From contig CALAJQ010000004.1 in NCBI GenBank assembly GCA_937922785.1, positions 124,001 through 188,000 of the forward strand: a stretch of DNA of 64,000 bases, written 5' to 3'. The DNA is from an uncultured Acidimicrobiales bacterium (GTDB taxonomy: Bacteria > Actinomycetota > Acidimicrobiia > Acidimicrobiales > SZUA-35). Positions within the stretch are counted from its first letter, which is position 1. Every line of letters starts with the position of its first letter. The notes below the pieces were generated by a model that was not told where the DNA came from, made no database searches, and worked only from the letters and a program-made list of their open reading frames with translations. Positions 57,481 to 64,000 of this stretch are shown here, in pieces. The position numbers were made by a program, and so were the translations under genes.

Positions 57481-58212
57481 ATGTGTGTGGAACCAATGGC
57501 CACCGACAACATGCACAGGACAGAGCTGCTGGACAACCTTGCCTGGCACTCTCTTAGCGGTCCTCAGTCTGACCACGCAATTGTGGCCAACAACCAGGCG
57601 GCCGCACGATATCTGCCTGACATCGCTCCCTTCTCTGGGTTCGAAACTGGAGACGACGCAGGATGGCGCGGGCTAGGTGAACTTGTTGAGACCGGCGGCG
57701 TCGCGCTTCTTACCCGAACCGAAATGCCCGACGCTCCAAGTGGTTGGGCTGAGTTGGCCAGAGAGACCGCGGTTCAATATGTGGCAGCAGATCTTTCTGA
57801 AGCAATCGATCAGACGAACGGTCTTGAATTTGCCACGCTTAAGCGGGCAGACGTCGCCGACATGAATGCACTATCGGTGGCTTGTGGCATGGGGGCGTTC
57901 CGCGATGGAGCACAGCGAGCTGGCACTTTTCTGGGGATTCATCGAGACGGTGTGCTTGTTGCGATGGCGGGTCAGCGCATGAGGTGCGAGGGGTGGACCG
58001 AGATCTCGACAGTGTGTGTGCATCCCGATGCTCGGCGCCAGGGACTGGCTAGGGCATTAACTGCCGCTGCGGTGGCCCAAGTTCGAAGCCGTGGGGACGA
58101 ACCGCTTCTGCACGTTCGCTTTGATAACGAGGCCGGCCACCAGCTCTACACCGGTATGGGCTTTGTGGCTCGGTGCGAAATAACCTTTGCGGCGTTCCAG
58201 TTCCAGAACTAG
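57481..58212 (+). CDS. GNAT family N-acetyltransferase
   Basis: A 243-aa protein with a C-terminal GNAT domain (residues about 115-243). The acetyl-CoA-binding segment is VCVHPDARRQGLARALTAA (Q/RxxGxG/A), and the FR47-like end is DNEAGHQLYTGMGFVARCE. The N-terminal half is a non-conserved GNAT-like region. The ATG at 57481 may be replaced by an ATG five codons later. It lies 50 bp after the E3 gene and may be read from the same operon. Its TAG stop overlaps the ABC permease stop as CTAG. Confidence 0.88.
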   Translation: MCVEPMATDNMHRTELLDNLAWHSLSGPQSDHAIVANNQAAARYLPDIAPFSGFETGDDAGWRGLGELVETGGVALLTRTEMPDAPSGWAELARETAVQYVAADLSEAIDQTNGLEFATLKRADVADMNALSVACGMGAFRDGAQRAGTFLGIHRDGVLVAMAGQRMRCEGWTEISTVCVHPDARRQGLARALTAAAVAQVRSRGDEPLLHVRFDNEAGHQLYTGMGFVARCEITFAAFQFQN

Positions 58213-59021
58213 GAACTTGTCTGGTTGAACTTGCGAATCGACAGGAACGCAAACACAACAATCAAGGCGATCGACCAGCCCACGGCCCAAACAACCGAGT
58301 CGCCTACCGGGTTTCCGTTGTAGAGCGCACGGGCTGCATTTGTTACGTGTGTGAAGGGGTTGGCGTCAGCAACAGCGGCAAGCCAGTCAGGCAGGGTGTT
58401 CGTCGCAATAAACGCCGAGGAAACAAAGGTCATCGGGAACATCCAAATGAACCCAGCGGAGTTAGCGGCCTCAACCGAGCCAACGCTCAACCCTATTAAC
58501 GCCTGAACCCAGCTAAGGCCGTAGCTAAACAAAAGCAGAAGGGCTGTTCCCCCCAGAGCAGCGGCCAACGAACCTTCAAACCGGAACCCCAAAAGGAACG
58601 CCACGACAAGCATGACAACAAAGGTGATGACGTTTCTCAGCAGGTCGGAGAACGTGCGACCGATGAGCACCGCCGATTGAGCGATTGGTAGCGAGCGGAG
58701 CCGGTCGATCAAACCCTTGCTTAGGTCCTCGGCCAAACCAATGCTTGTGAACACCGAACCAAAGACCACAGTTTGGGCAAAGATTCCGGGCATCAAGTAC
58801 TGGTCGTAGTTGTCAAAGCCGGGGATCGAAATGGATCCGCCAAAGATGTAGCTGAACAACAGCACAAACATCACGGGCTGAATTGTGGCAAATATCAATA
58901 CCTCGCTGTTGCGGGGAATGATGCGCAGGTGACGTCCGGCTTCGGTGAGTGAGTCAGTCAAGACGTTTGGTTTGGACGTTGGCGACCCGCTAAGGGGGCC
59001 GGACTCAGACGCAATAGCCAT
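58209..59021 (-). CDS. ABC-2 type permease, DrrB-like
   Basis: A 270-aa transport permease with six hydrophobic segments, such as IIPRNSEVLIFATIQPVMFVLLFSYIFGG and NVITFVVMLVVAFLLGF. EDLSKGLIDRLRSLPIAQSAVLIGR is the DrrB/ABC-2 signature loop. It overlaps its ATPase partner (TAATG). The pair resembles the daunorubicin-type DrrAB exporters, and the substrate is probably a drug or lipid. Confidence 0.92.
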   Translation of the reverse strand: MAIASESGPLSGSPTSKPNVLTDSLTEAGRHLRIIPRNSEVLIFATIQPVMFVLLFSYIFGGSISIPGFDNYDQYLMPGIFAQTVVFGSVFTSIGLAEDLSKGLIDRLRSLPIAQSAVLIGRTFSDLLRNVITFVVMLVVAFLLGFRFEGSLAAALGGTALLLLFSYGLSWVQALIGLSVGSVEAANSAGFIWMFPMTFVSSAFIATNTLPDWLAAVADANPFTHVTNAARALYNGNPVGDSVVWAVGWSIALIVVFAFLSIRKFNQTSS

Positions 59022-60013
59022 TAGGCGCCACCTCCGGTTGATGTTGTTGATTCTGTTTCGGCGGCATGGCCGGTTAGCACTAAGAAAACGTCGTCAAGCG
59101 TTGGTCGCCGGACTTCGACGTCCAGCACGTCCACTCCGGCAGAGTCAAGCGCTCGGATGATTCCTGGTACTACTCCCCCGCCGGCTCGAATTGGCGCAGT
59201 CAAGGTCACCAATGACTCGGGGTCAACATCAACTGCGCCCACACACAGCGGTGCAATTGCCGTCTTGGCGGTCTCGACGTTCGCGGGCTTCACGATCGTC
59301 ACCCGAACTTTGTCTCCGCCAATCTGATCTTTTAGCTGGTCAGAGGTACCTTCAGCGATCTTACGGCCTTCATCGATGACGACGATCTGTTCCGCAAGTT
59401 GATCGGCCTCTTCCAAATATTGGGTAGTCAGCAGCACGGTGGTGCCTTCGTCCCCGAGGCGGGCAATGAACTCCCACATCGCCAGCCGGCTGCGAGGATC
59501 GAGACCGGTAGTTGGTTCGTCCAGAAACAGGACCGAAGGACGGGCGACCAAACTCATCGCAATATCAAGCCTGCGTTTCATGCCACCGCTGTAGGTGTTA
59601 GAGACGCGGTCGCCGGCGTCGGTTAGGTCGAACATGTCAAGCAGCTGTGTGGCTCGGGCTGCAGTATCGGACTTTGAGTGATGAAAGTACCGGCCAATTA
59701 GCTCAAGGTTCTCTCGACCAGTAAGGCGCTCCTCGACAGCCGCGTACTGCCCAGTTAATCCGATGCGGGTTCGTACTGCTCTTGGGTCTTGCACAACGTC
59801 GATGCCGTCGATCAGTGCCCGTCCGGCGGTCGGCTTGATCAAAGTGGTCAGCACCTTTACCGCGGTGGTTTTTCCAGCGCCGTTGGGGCCAAGCAGCCCA
59901 AAGACCCGACCTTGAGGCACCTCCAAGTCGAGACCATCGAGAGCCTTCGTCTCGCCGTAGTGCTTTGCGATTCCTTCGGTAACAACAGCGCTCACAACTA
60001 AAGATCCTTGCAC
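59021..60013 (-). CDS. ABC transporter ATPase, DrrA-like
   Basis: A 330-aa nucleotide-binding subunit. Walker A is GPNGAGKTT, the signature is YSGGMKRRLDIAMS, and Walker B is VLFLDEPTTGLDP. The DrrA-type C-terminal extension includes ALDSAGVDVLDVEVRRPTLDDVFLVLTGH. A start six codons later (GTG, VSAVVTEGIAKHYG) is also plausible. It is translationally coupled to the permease gene. Confidence 0.94.
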   Translation of the reverse strand: MQGSLVVSAVVTEGIAKHYGETKALDGLDLEVPQGRVFGLLGPNGAGKTTAVKVLTTLIKPTAGRALIDGIDVVQDPRAVRTRIGLTGQYAAVEERLTGRENLELIGRYFHHSKSDTAARATQLLDMFDLTDAGDRVSNTYSGGMKRRLDIAMSLVARPSVLFLDEPTTGLDPRSRLAMWEFIARLGDEGTTVLLTTQYLEEADQLAEQIVVIDEGRKIAEGTSDQLKDQIGGDKVRVTIVKPANVETAKTAIAPLCVGAVDVDPESLVTLTAPIRAGGGVVPGIIRALDSAGVDVLDVEVRRPTLDDVFLVLTGHAAETESTTSTGGGA

Positions 60014-60085
60014 ATGCTGCTCACATAGTGCGAACCATTTATTGTTAGGTACCTCCTGAAGATTCAGGTTCGGAGATCTAGCCGG

Positions 60086-60868
60086 TCAGTAGATGTCGCC
60101 GCCAGAGCCGTCGGAGCCAGACTGAGTGGCCGCTTTGAGTTCGGCTGCCAGACCGAGGCGCATTGCCACGATGTCACTGGTGACTGTGACCATCGTGAAG
60201 CCCACCTCAAGCCGTTTGGGTGTTAGAGATCCTGTGGCGTGGATACCAGCCACCACTCCGGCCTTCCGGCAGCCAGCCACGATCGCATCAAGCGCTTCGG
60301 TAAAGGACGGCTCGTCGTCGTTGTTGCCGGGTTTCAGACCAAGCGTTATGGACAAGTCAGCGGGTCCCACGTAGATAGCGTCGATTCCCTCGACGGCAAG
60401 GATGTCGTCAATGGCGTCAACGGCCTTAGTGGTCTCGATCATGGGGATGACTGCGACGTGTTGGTCGGCCCACTCGGGATAGCTGCCGTCGACTCTCGGA
60501 GCGGCCATACCTGGTCCATAGCTTCTGGCCCCATTCGGAAAATAGCGGCACGATCGAACGGCGGCTTCGGCCTCTGACACGCTGTTTACCATCGGTACGA
60601 TGATGCCTTGGGCCCCAGCGTCGAGCATCTTGCCGATAATGCCAGGCTCATTCCAAGGCACCCGAACAATCGGGCGTGAACCGCCAAGCAAGATGGCCTG
60701 GATCATCGCGACAGCATCGCTGTATTCGATAGCCCCGTGCTGTGTATCGATGCAAACAAAGTCGAACCCGGCTCGGGCTGTTGCCTCAGCCGTGACCACA
60801 CTAGGGACCGCCAGCCAACCCCCAAGGGTGACGCCGCCTCCTCGCCAGATGTCTCGAAGTGAATCCAT
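60086..60868 (-). CDS. HpcH/HpaI family aldolase
   Basis: A 260-aa class II aldolase that splits 4-hydroxy-2-oxo acids, such as 2-keto-3-deoxy-sugar acids, to pyruvate plus an aldehyde. The catalytic base is in CIDTQHGAIEY (His), the metal-binding Glu is in IPMIETTKAV, and VGPADLSITLG is the family block. A GAGAG ribosome-binding site lies upstream of the ATG. The frame is open for another 93 codons, but those codons do not belong to the family. It lies 31 bp after the dehydrogenase gene. Confidence 0.93.
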   Translation of the reverse strand: MDSLRDIWRGGGVTLGGWLAVPSVVTAEATARAGFDFVCIDTQHGAIEYSDAVAMIQAILLGGSRPIVRVPWNEPGIIGKMLDAGAQGIIVPMVNSVSEAEAAVRSCRYFPNGARSYGPGMAAPRVDGSYPEWADQHVAVIPMIETTKAVDAIDDILAVEGIDAIYVGPADLSITLGLKPGNNDDEPSFTEALDAIVAGCRKAGVVAGIHATGSLTPKRLEVGFTMVTVTSDIVAMRLGLAAELKAATQSGSDGSGGDIY

Positions 60869-60899
60869 GGTTAGCTCTCTTTCTCGGCTTTGTGGGTTT

Positions 60900-61823
60900 C
60901 TAGGAAACCACTGACGCTGGACGGCCTTCCAGAACCGCCAGGGCATTGTCGATTGCATGCTCGTACAGGCGTCGACGACCCGCAGCAGTTGACGAAGCGA
61001 TGTGGGGTGTAACAACAACGTTTGGCCGGTCCAACAGCGGATGACCAGCGGGCAGAGGTTCGGGATCGGTAACGTCAAGCCCAGCACCGCCAAGATGACC
61101 AGAGTCAATCGCTGATAGCAGGCCGTCGTGGTCAACCAATGATCCACGAGCGCAGTTCACCAGATATGACCCTGGCATCATCTTGGCAAAAGCATCGGCG
61201 TTCATCATCTGAGCTGTCTCAGCGATGGCCGGAGCGTGAAGCGAAACCACATGTGATGAGGCCAACAGTTCATCAAGAGTGACCATCGAAACGCTGGCCA
61301 CTGGCGACTCGCGTAGGCCAGGATCAAACGCGATCACGTTCATGCCTAGCGCCAGGCTGGCCTTGGCTACCTTCGCTCCGATTCGGCCTAGACCCACCAA
61401 CCCAAGTGTCGAATTGTTGAGCTCCAGCGAAGTCGCTTGCGCCGGTCCTTTCAGACCTTGTGCTGCTCTAGCTTGCTGAATCGGAAGCTCTTTGGTTACC
61501 GCAAACAACAGAGCCATCGTGTGTTCAACAGTTGAGACTGTCGGGGAATCTGGTCCGTTGCAGACAACTACTCCGGCGGCCCGGGCTGCGTCCAAGTCAA
61601 TGTTGTCATAACCAATGCCCATCCTGGACAAGACCTTAAGCTCGGGAAAGAGCTTGAAACGAGCCGCATCCCATTGATGACCAATCCCAATAACGCTGGC
61701 CGCAACACCGGCCAGTTCCGCATCAGTGTGGGCCACCAAAGACGCTCGTCCCTCGACGTAGGCATAGTCAGCTTCAACTAGCGGTCGATCTACGTGAAGT
61801 ACAGGAAGCGCCAAGTCGGACAT
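60900..61823 (-). CDS. D-isomer-specific 2-hydroxyacid dehydrogenase
   Basis: A 307-aa NAD-dependent dehydrogenase reducing or oxidising 2-hydroxy acids. The Rossmann motif is LGLVGLGRIGAKVAK. The catalytic set is R in NCARGSLVD, E in DVTDPEPLP and H in VVVTPHIASS. The start at 61823 matches the family. It sits 25 bp after the MFS gene and before the aldolase gene, consistent with uptake followed by dehydrogenase and aldolase steps on a hydroxy or sugar acid. Confidence 0.93.
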   Translation of the reverse strand: MSDLALPVLHVDRPLVEADYAYVEGRASLVAHTDAELAGVAASVIGIGHQWDAARFKLFPELKVLSRMGIGYDNIDLDAARAAGVVVCNGPDSPTVSTVEHTMALLFAVTKELPIQQARAAQGLKGPAQATSLELNNSTLGLVGLGRIGAKVAKASLALGMNVIAFDPGLRESPVASVSMVTLDELLASSHVVSLHAPAIAETAQMMNADAFAKMMPGSYLVNCARGSLVDHDGLLSAIDSGHLGGAGLDVTDPEPLPAGHPLLDRPNVVVTPHIASSTAAGRRRLYEHAIDNALAVLEGRPASVVS

Positions 61824-61848
61824 GACGCCAGTCTTGCAGGCCTGCGCG

Positions 61849-63072
61849 CTAGGCCCAAATGGCCTTGGCCTCAGATGACGGCCCCGCCGACACCAATGAG
61901 ACGAGCGCAAGGAAACAGATGGCCGCGGCCAGTAGGTACGCGGCGCGATAGTCCACCAGGTCTCGAACCACTCCCAGCACAAGCGGCCCTCCTGCCACTC
62001 CTACCGTGCCAGCAAGGTTAGAGAACGAATAGATCCGGGCGTAAGAGCGAACCCCGAACGCCTCGGCAATCAGCAGTGGTTGCAGCATCAGAATGTTCCC
62101 GATGGAGACGCCAAAGATTCCGGCCCCAATCAAAATCGGCACAGTAGAGCTGGCAAACGCGATGATCGCCAACGCCAGACCCTGAACGGCAATAAGTATG
62201 AGAGTCATAAAGCGGGTATCAAACTTGATCACCACCACGCCGCCGATCAGCCGCCCGACAACACTGGACAGTGCCAGAGCAATGAGGGCTTGCTCCGCAG
62301 CTGACGATCCAGCGCGCTCGGTGGCAAGCTTGAACAGCTGGGCGATTCCGCCAACCTGAGACAGGAAGACCAACGCGTAGGTGAGCGCTAGCGCCCGAAA
62401 GAATCGCGAGTTGGTTGCCTGAGACAGTGTGGCCCCGACGATCGGCGCTGGCGTAGGGGGCGTCGGGGCTCCGTCGGGTTCCAATCCCACTTCCGCCGGA
62501 GAAGATCTGATTAGCAACACAGAAACCGGGACGATTCCCAAGAACCACATGGCCGCCATCATCCGAGCCGAGCCGCTTAGTCCTCGATCTTCGATTAGAC
62601 CCGCAACAATTGGTGTGAGCGCTATGCCTCCAACCGACAGCCCGGTCGAAGCGATTGAAAGCGCGACTGAGCGCTTTACGTCGAACCAGCGAGTCACCAA
62701 CGTAATACCGGGAATCAAACCAGCAAGGGCAAACGCCACACCAAGCGCAACAAAGAACAGGTAAAGACCAAGCACCGATGTGACAGCCGCCAGCGTTAGA
62801 AACGCCCCTGCTCCGACAATCCCGCCGATTACAAGAAACCATCTGATATCGAAACGATCCATCAGCGGCGCAACCAGGAAGCCTGCAACTCCACCAGTAC
62901 CAAAGAAGACCGCTGTTGCCCCCGAAACAACGCTCACTGAGGTATCAAGCTCGTCTACGGCGGCGCTTAGGATCACCGAGGCGTTGTAAAAACCAAGGCC
63001 GGCTGAAGTGGCCAACACCACAAACACGCCGACAACAATTGTCCAGCCTTGGAAGAACGGGAGTCGGTTCAC
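61849..63072 (-). CDS. MFS transporter, monocarboxylate/oxalate-formate-like
   Basis: A 407-aa membrane protein with 12 predicted helices. It begins FFQGWTIVVGVFVVLATSAGLGFYN, typical of the OFA/MCT-like branch, and has DRFDIRWFLVIGG in loop 2 and TRWFDVKRSVALSIASTG in loop 4. It is first in the operon with a 2-hydroxyacid dehydrogenase and an aldolase, so an organic acid is the likely cargo. Confidence 0.9.
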   Translation of the reverse strand: MNRLPFFQGWTIVVGVFVVLATSAGLGFYNASVILSAAVDELDTSVSVVSGATAVFFGTGGVAGFLVAPLMDRFDIRWFLVIGGIVGAGAFLTLAAVTSVLGLYLFFVALGVAFALAGLIPGITLVTRWFDVKRSVALSIASTGLSVGGIALTPIVAGLIEDRGLSGSARMMAAMWFLGIVPVSVLLIRSSPAEVGLEPDGAPTPPTPAPIVGATLSQATNSRFFRALALTYALVFLSQVGGIAQLFKLATERAGSSAAEQALIALALSSVVGRLIGGVVVIKFDTRFMTLILIAVQGLALAIIAFASSTVPILIGAGIFGVSIGNILMLQPLLIAEAFGVRSYARIYSFSNLAGTVGVAGGPLVLGVVRDLVDYRAAYLLAAAICFLALVSLVSAGPSSEAKAIWA

Positions 63073-63172
63073 AAAGCGAAGCTAGTACCACCCTGGCAAA
63101 GTCTCATACTTGGGCCCGGCCTCTCAATTCTCAGGCTGTCTCACGGGGCGCTCCTCTGCAAGACTGCCTCCG

Positions 63173-63886
63173 ATGGTAAAAGCTAAGCAGCTAGTCGAAT
63201 GGGCCCTGCCCTCAGACACGCTCTTTAGCCGCGGCGAGGCACTGACCTTGGGCTTTGCATATTTCACAATCGGCTTCACCGTGGCCGTGCTGCACGTCAC
63301 CGAAGGGACGTCGCCCCTCGTCATGATCGGTTCGGTGTTTCTGGTCAATTCCGTCACCCCGACCCTGGCGTTTGCCGCTGTCACAGCCGCCGGTGGCTCA
63401 ACAATGTCAGGCATCTTCAGCGGGTGGCTGGTGTCGTCACGGTTTGGCTTATTCGCTGCCGCCATCGCTCCAAGACTTTGGCCCTCCCGAGCAAAGCGGG
63501 CAGTCGCCGCCCACGCCGCCTTTGACCCAAACGTCGCAATGGCTCAACGGGAGACTGCGGACTCTGACGCTCGGCGGGTCTATGTGGCCGCCTCAATATG
63601 GCTCTGCATTCCCTGGTGGATCGGCGGGAGCCTGGGGGCTGTTATCGGCGATCGTTTGGGCGACGCGAATGCGTTAGGTCTTGACGCCGTCTTCCCGGCG
63701 GCCCTGCTAGCCATCATCTGGCCACAACTGGCCAACAGGGAGCTGCTCCCTATAGCGCTGATCGCCGCAATCGTGGCCCTAGCGCTGCTTGAACCGTCGC
63801 CGGGCGGAGTGCCCGTCCTAGTGGCGGCGTGTGCCGCACTTCTGGCAATTCGCCAGCCCGCGGAACCAGTTGAGGCGCCGATCTAA
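63173..63886 (+). CDS. azlC: AzlC family branched-chain amino acid export protein
   Basis: A 237-aa membrane protein of the AzlC family, which works with AzlD to export branched-chain amino acids. LTLGFAYFTIGFTVAVLHVTEGTSP and GSVFLVNSVTPTLAFAAVTAAGG are the first helices, and ALGLDAVFPAALLAIIWPQL is the last conserved block. The ATG at 63173 is preferred over an earlier in-frame codon. The stop overlaps the next ATG (TAATG). The nearby branched-chain oxoacid complex fits a role in leucine or isoleucine balance. Confidence 0.9.
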   Translation: MVKAKQLVEWALPSDTLFSRGEALTLGFAYFTIGFTVAVLHVTEGTSPLVMIGSVFLVNSVTPTLAFAAVTAAGGSTMSGIFSGWLVSSRFGLFAAAIAPRLWPSRAKRAVAAHAAFDPNVAMAQRETADSDARRVYVAASIWLCIPWWIGGSLGAVIGDRLGDANALGLDAVFPAALLAIIWPQLANRELLPIALIAAIVALALLEPSPGGVPVLVAACAALLAIRQPAEPVEAPI

Positions 63887-64000
63887 TGCTGACTTGGAGT
63901 GTGGTTCTAGCCCTGGCGTTTGGGGTTTATGCTCAACGAGCGATCGGTGCGGTTCTTATCGACACCGAACGCGTTAGCGATGGTCTGGCCCGAGTATTGA
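63886..64000 (+). CDS. azlD: AzlD family protein, partial (runs off the window)
   Basis: The first 38 codons only, starting MLTWSVVLALAFGVYAQR. The hydrophobic start and the position directly after azlC with a one-base overlap fit AzlD, the small partner subunit of about 100 aa. The 3' end lies beyond the window. Confidence 0.75.
   Translation, partial: MLTWSVVLALAFGVYAQRAIGAVLIDTERVSDGLARVL

Overview
The window reads as a chromosomal segment of an actinobacterium, most probably a marine or freshwater member of the Acidimicrobiia; this placement is inference. The supporting signs are three F420-type luciferase-like oxidoreductases, two cytochrome P450s, two WS/DGAT acyltransferases beside a HAD-PlsC fusion (an arrangement known from mycobacteria), an EthA-like Baeyer-Villiger monooxygenase, moderate GC content, very tight packing with 1-8 bp gene overlaps, and many genes whose start codon lies 6-7 nt after a TANNNT-like -10 box (leaderless type). 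I found no tRNA, rRNA, CRISPR array, prophage or complete insertion sequence.

Layout. 1-8.3 kb: PIG-L deacetylase, three luciferase-like oxidoreductases, two MFS transporters, and a MocR-type regulator divergent from a small membrane protein. 8.3-21.4 kb: a lipid block. The minus strand carries HAD-PlsC, WS/DGAT, acyl-CoA synthetase, WS/DGAT, lipase, P450 and a PEP-swivel protein. The plus strand carries TetR, acyl-CoA synthetase and PlsC. Both halves fire from one 74-bp divergent promoter with twin 13-bp inverted repeats. 21.4-30 kb: a second P450, a YeiH transporter with its LysR regulator, a cation/proton antiporter, and an overlapping trio of 2OG-Fe oxygenase, flavin amine oxidase and NAD(P)HX repair enzyme. 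30-33 kb: Lrp regulator, HPPD-like VOC protein, SSI-like lipoprotein, and an AbiEi/DUF559 gene bracketed by three copies of a 46-bp hairpin element. 33-37.7 kb: MarR, thiolase, SDR, enoyl-CoA hydratase and two paralogous TetR genes, a fatty-acyl-CoA or related beta-oxidation operon. 38-46 kb: xylose isomerase, DUF4241 protein, reductive-dehalogenase-like protein, KtrBA potassium uptake, FN3 protein and a membrane-anchored GH16 glycosidase. 46-52 kb: PaaK-type ligase, an ArsI/CadI-ArsR pair, EthA-like monooxygenase, DHH phosphoesterase and hydratase. 52.5-57.4 kb: a complete branched-chain 2-oxoacid dehydrogenase operon (E1alpha, E1beta, E2, E3) divergent from an Lrp/BkdR-type regulator. 57.5-64 kb: GNAT, DrrAB-type ABC exporter, a MFS/2-hydroxyacid dehydrogenase/HpaI aldolase cluster, and AzlCD, of which AzlD runs off the window.

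The metabolic theme is aerobic degradation of acyl, branched-chain and oxo-acid carbon, combined with storage of neutral lipid. The most unusual structures are: (i) a 27-nt GC-rich hairpin sequence that occurs as a triplicate tandem at about 2.0 kb and again, identical and in frame, inside the E2 linker at 55.1 kb; (ii) a 46-bp hairpin element that brackets a Vsr-like DUF559 gene; (iii) a three-hairpin leader before the second TetR gene; and (iv) several compact divergent promoters whose operators can be read directly.
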